A model generated the notes under the pieces. The model searched no databases, was not told the DNA's origin, and worked only from the letters and a program-made list of their open reading frames with translations. The position numbers and the translations under genes are program-made. Source: JAKEGN01 sp964465665 (GTDB lineage: Bacteria; Pseudomonadota; Gammaproteobacteria; Steroidobacterales; Woeseiaceae). Taken from it: a DNA stretch of 9,583 bases. The stretch's first letter is position 1; the number at the start of each line of letters is the position of its first letter. The stretch lies in the NCBI GenBank assembly GCA_964465665.1, contig CAYXKM010000004.1:1-9583 (forward strand), written 5' to 3'. Shown here one piece after another: positions 6,809-9,583 of the stretch.

Positions 6809-9583
6809 ATGAAACATCTCGTGTCTACGGCCGGGGCGCTGTGTACTGTCCTGGCCTTCAACCTGTCGGCCGTTCAGGTACAGACGGCCAATGCACAGGA
6901 AGCGACCGAAGTCGAAGAGATTGTGGTGACCGGGTCACGCATCCGGCGCAACCCGCTCGACGAAGCCGCGGCCATCATGGATATCAGCCGTGACGATATC
7001 AACAAGTCCGGCTCGACCAACCTGGGTGACGCACTGCAGGCACTGCCGATCTCCGGCTCTGCAATCAACTCGCAGTTCAATGTGCCGGGCAACTCCGGCT
7101 TTCCGCAGGACGGCTCCGGTATTGGCGCAGGCGCTGTGGAACTTGCGATCCGCAACGTCGGCGCCAAACGTACCCTGGTACTGGTTGACGGCCGGCGCTG
7201 GATTGCCGGCGGCTCGGCTTCCGGTGTACCGAGCACGGTCGATCTCAACACGATCCCGGACAACGTGATCCAGCGTGTCGAAGTGCTGCAGGATGGCGCA
7301 TCGGCCATCTACGGATCGGATGCCATCGGCGGCGTGGTCAATATCATTACGAACCAGGATTTCGACGGTTTCCGCATCGACATGCAGGCCGGCAGTTACC
7401 TGTCGGAAAAGGACGGCGAATCCTATGAGATTGCCGGTCTCTGGGGCGGCGGCAACGATTCGACGCACGCAACCTTGAGCGTCAGCTACAAGGACGAGCG
7501 CGGTGTCGAAACGGCCGATCGCAGCCGCTCGGCGTTTCCGAATGCGGATGCCACGTCCTGCAACGTGCCGGGTTCCGGTTGTTCGTCATTTACACCGCAG
7601 GGCCGGTTTGTCCTTGGGCCGAACTTCGGTTTCTGGGATGGTACGTTGAATGACGGCTTTGTGAATGATGGCACGGGACCGCTGCCGGTCTTCGATCCAC
7701 TCGACCCGAACGGCGGCGATTTCAATGCCTTTGACGCAGGAGACAGGTTCAACTTCAACGGACCGGGGTTCAACTACCTGCGTACGCCCAACGAACGCGT
7801 CAATGTGTACAGCAACGTGACCCACCTGTTGTCCGATTCGGTGGAGATGTTCATTCGCGGGTCCTACACGAATCGTTCATCGGCGACCAAAGCGGCGCCG
7901 GAGCCACTGTGTCTCGGCAACGGTTGCGGTAACCGCATCAACGACAATTTCGTGATTTCGGCTTTGAATCCTTACAACCCGTTCGGTGTGGACCTGTCAG
8001 TCGCCAACGGCAACCTGGAATTTTTCGGACGCCGTCCCCTGGAATCGGGACCGCGCCTGTTCTTCCAGGAAGTCGATGCGCTGATGTTGAGTGCCGGACT
8101 CATGGGTGAATTCGGCGCTGGCAACCGCACGATGTACTGGGACCTGTCCGCCGGGTACGGCGACAATCGTGGCTTCCAGGAGAAGTACAACTCGCATAAC
8201 GCAGCCAAACTGCAGGTTGCGATGGGCGATCCGGCGGTCTGTGCAGCGACGCCAAACTGCGTGCCGTTCAATTTCTTCGGTGGGCAGGGTGCGAATGGAG
8301 AAGGCTCGATCACAGAGGAAATGCTGGACTTCGTGGGGTATACACAACGCGACTACAGCACCCAGACGCTCAGGGATTTCGCCTTCAACATCACGGGTGA
8401 CCTTATGTCACTGCCGGGAGGAGACATGGGCTTCGCCGCAGGAATCGAGTACCGGGATCATGACGGCGACTACCGCCCCGACCCGATCGCCGAACGTGGC
8501 GAAACGGCAGGTATTCCGGCCGGCGCGACCAAGGGTTCGTTCGACGTGACGGAATACTACGCGGAGTTGAGCCTGCCGCTGATCTCCGGGGCACCGCTTG
8601 CTGACTATCTCGAAGTCAATGTTGCCGCACGCAATTCCGATTACAGTACGTCGGGCTCGGAAGCGACTTACAAGGTCAGCGGTTTGTGGCGGCCGATCGA
8701 GGAACTGTCGTTGCGTGCGTCGTTCTCGACAGGTATCCGCGCACCGGGTATCGGTGAACTGTTCGGCGGGGCGGCGCGAGAGGACTTTACGTTCCTCGAT
8801 CCCTGCGCGGACTATACGGCCATCGTAGGTTCCGCCAACGGCGGCCGCGACACGCCGCAGTCGGCGACCATACAGGCGAACTGCGCCACACTCGGCGTTC
8901 CGGAAGGCCTCGCACAGTTGAACCCGCAACAATCCGCGGTTTCTGCGGGCAATTCAGCCCTCGAACCAGAAACGTCCGACAACTGGACAGCCGGACTGGT
9001 GTGGAGCCCGAGCTGGGCTGACGATGCAGAGTGGACCTCCGGCCTGACCATGTCACTGGACTTCTACAACCTGGAGATCGACGACGCCATTCAGGGCGTG
9101 GCGCCGGGTCAGCTCGTAAGCGCCTGCGTGAACACACTGAGTCCGGTGTTCTGCGATTCGGTTCCGCGCACGAGTTCAGGCCAGCTCGGGTTGATCGACA
9201 ACCAGTTGCAGAACATCGGCGGCATCGAGGCGTCCGGCTATGACCTGATGGTGAACTACCTGACGCCGGAATTCGGCATCGGCCAGTTCGGGTTGACGGT
9301 GAATGCAACGTACCTGAACGAATACCTGGAAAAGACGGCCGGTCTGACCGGTGGTTCGGAGACCGTCACGGATCGCACCGGGGAGCATACGCAGGAGACG
9401 TTCCAGCGCTCATTCCCGGAATGGCGTGCCGTCACGACCGTCGATTGGGTCAAGGAACGCTGGAGCGGTGCCCTTGTATTCCGCTGGGTGGACGATATGT
9501 ACATTATCGCGGACCCTAATACGGGTGCCCGAAACGATCTCGATTCTGCAATGTTCACCGACCTGCGTGTCAGCTACAACCCG
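6809..9583 (+). CDS. TonB-dependent outer-membrane receptor, partial (C-terminus missing)
   Basis: Outer-membrane beta-barrel that imports a scarce substrate using energy passed from the inner membrane by TonB-ExbB-ExbD. 925 codons are open without a stop up to the window edge; the last barrel strands and the C-terminal aromatic signal are missing. The signal peptide covers residues 1-29, with cleavage after ANA. EEIVVTGSRIRRN (36-48) holds the TonB-box-like segment. The plug domain spans about 50-185 and includes LVLVDGRRW (around 126-131) and YGSDAIGGVVNIIT (168-181), both hallmark plug motifs. The remainder alternates short strands and long loops and has late-barrel landmarks such as ETSDNWTAGLVWSP and MSLDFYNLEIDDAI. 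The mature part has cysteines at 251/258, 368/373, 478/484, 666/692 and 773/782, always as close pairs, suggesting disulfides in surface loops. No specificity motif (siderophore, cobalamin, sugar) is recognised, so the substrate is unknown. The upstream DUF885-like gene could process an imported peptide, but that is inference. Confidence 0.95.
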   Translation, partial: MKHLVSTAGALCTVLAFNLSAVQVQTANAQEATEVEEIVVTGSRIRRNPLDEAAAIMDISRDDINKSGSTNLGDALQALPISGSAINSQFNVPGNSGFPQDGSGIGAGAVELAIRNVGAKRTLVLVDGRRWIAGGSASGVPSTVDLNTIPDNVIQRVEVLQDGASAIYGSDAIGGVVNIITNQDFDGFRIDMQAGSYLSEKDGESYEIAGLWGGGNDSTHATLSVSYKDERGVETADRSRSAFPNADATSCNVPGSGCSSFTPQGRFVLGPNFGFWDGTLNDGFVNDGTGPLPVFDPLDPNGGDFNAFDAGDRFNFNGPGFNYLRTPNERVNVYSNVTHLLSDSVEMFIRGSYTNRSSATKAAPEPLCLGNGCGNRINDNFVISALNPYNPFGVDLSVANGNLEFFGRRPLESGPRLFFQEVDALMLSAGLMGEFGAGNRTMYWDLSAGYGDNRGFQEKYNSHNAAKLQVAMGDPAVCAATPNCVPFNFFGGQGANGEGSITEEMLDFVGYTQRDYSTQTLRDFAFNITGDLMSLPGGDMGFAAGIEYRDHDGDYRPDPIAERGETAGIPAGATKGSFDVTEYYAELSLPLISGAPLADYLEVNVAARNSDYSTSGSEATYKVSGLWRPIEELSLRASFSTGIRAPGIGELFGGAAREDFTFLDPCADYTAIVGSANGGRDTPQSATIQANCATLGVPEGLAQLNPQQSAVSAGNSALEPETSDNWTAGLVWSPSWADDAEWTSGLTMSLDFYNLEIDDAIQGVAPGQLVSACVNTLSPVFCDSVPRTSSGQLGLIDNQLQNIGGIEASGYDLMVNYLTPEFGIGQFGLTVNATYLNEYLEKTAGLTGGSETVTDRTGEHTQETFQRSFPEWRAVTTVDWVKERWSGALVFRWVDDMYIIADPNTGARNDLDSAMFTDLRVSYNP

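Overview
This window is GC-rich DNA from a Gram-negative bacterium. The evidence is a TonB-dependent outer-membrane receptor, an exported protein with a Sec signal peptide, and an HlyD-type periplasmic adaptor, all of which need a two-membrane envelope. The gene content fits an environmental, possibly marine, gammaproteobacterium, but that placement is an inference from gene style and not a demonstrated identity. No rRNA, tRNA, CRISPR array, insertion sequence or transposase is visible.

Left block, minus strand (about 1-2953): a two-gene type I secretion module of the colicin V / RaxAB kind. An HlyD-family membrane-fusion protein (start near 2890, stop 1613) is followed 15 nt later by an ABC exporter with an N-terminal C39 peptidase domain. 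The exporter runs off the left edge just after its Walker A motif. Such pairs cut double-glycine leaders from small peptides and export the peptides, normally through a TolC-type outer-membrane channel. Neither a precursor peptide nor a TolC gene lies in the window; both, if linked, would be to the left of base 1. A candidate -10 element and a perfect short dyad sit just upstream of the HlyD gene.

Middle, minus strand (3004-4683): a complete formate-tetrahydrofolate ligase (fhs), a housekeeping one-carbon enzyme. It has the same orientation as the secretion pair and lies 113 nt upstream of it, but no functional link is apparent. A 161-nt divergent intergenic region separates it from the right block.

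Right block, plus strand (4845-9583): an exported DUF885-like protein of unknown activity, with a good ribosome binding site and a clear signal peptide. Then come a roughly 300-nt gap with a terminator-like structure, a 16-bp dyad and a candidate promoter, and after that a large TonB-dependent receptor that runs off the right edge. The two genes may form a periplasmic processing and outer-membrane uptake pair, but the gap suggests separate transcription.

The two main genes at the edges (the ABC exporter and the TonB receptor) are truncated by the window. The long plus-strand reading frame opposite the ABC exporter is an antisense shadow. The most unusual points are the peptide-exporter pair with its substrate out of view, the non-ATG start of the exporter in the same frame as the preceding gene, a DUF885-like protein without the family's usual metal-binding motif, and a TonB receptor whose mature part has exactly ten cysteines in five pairs.
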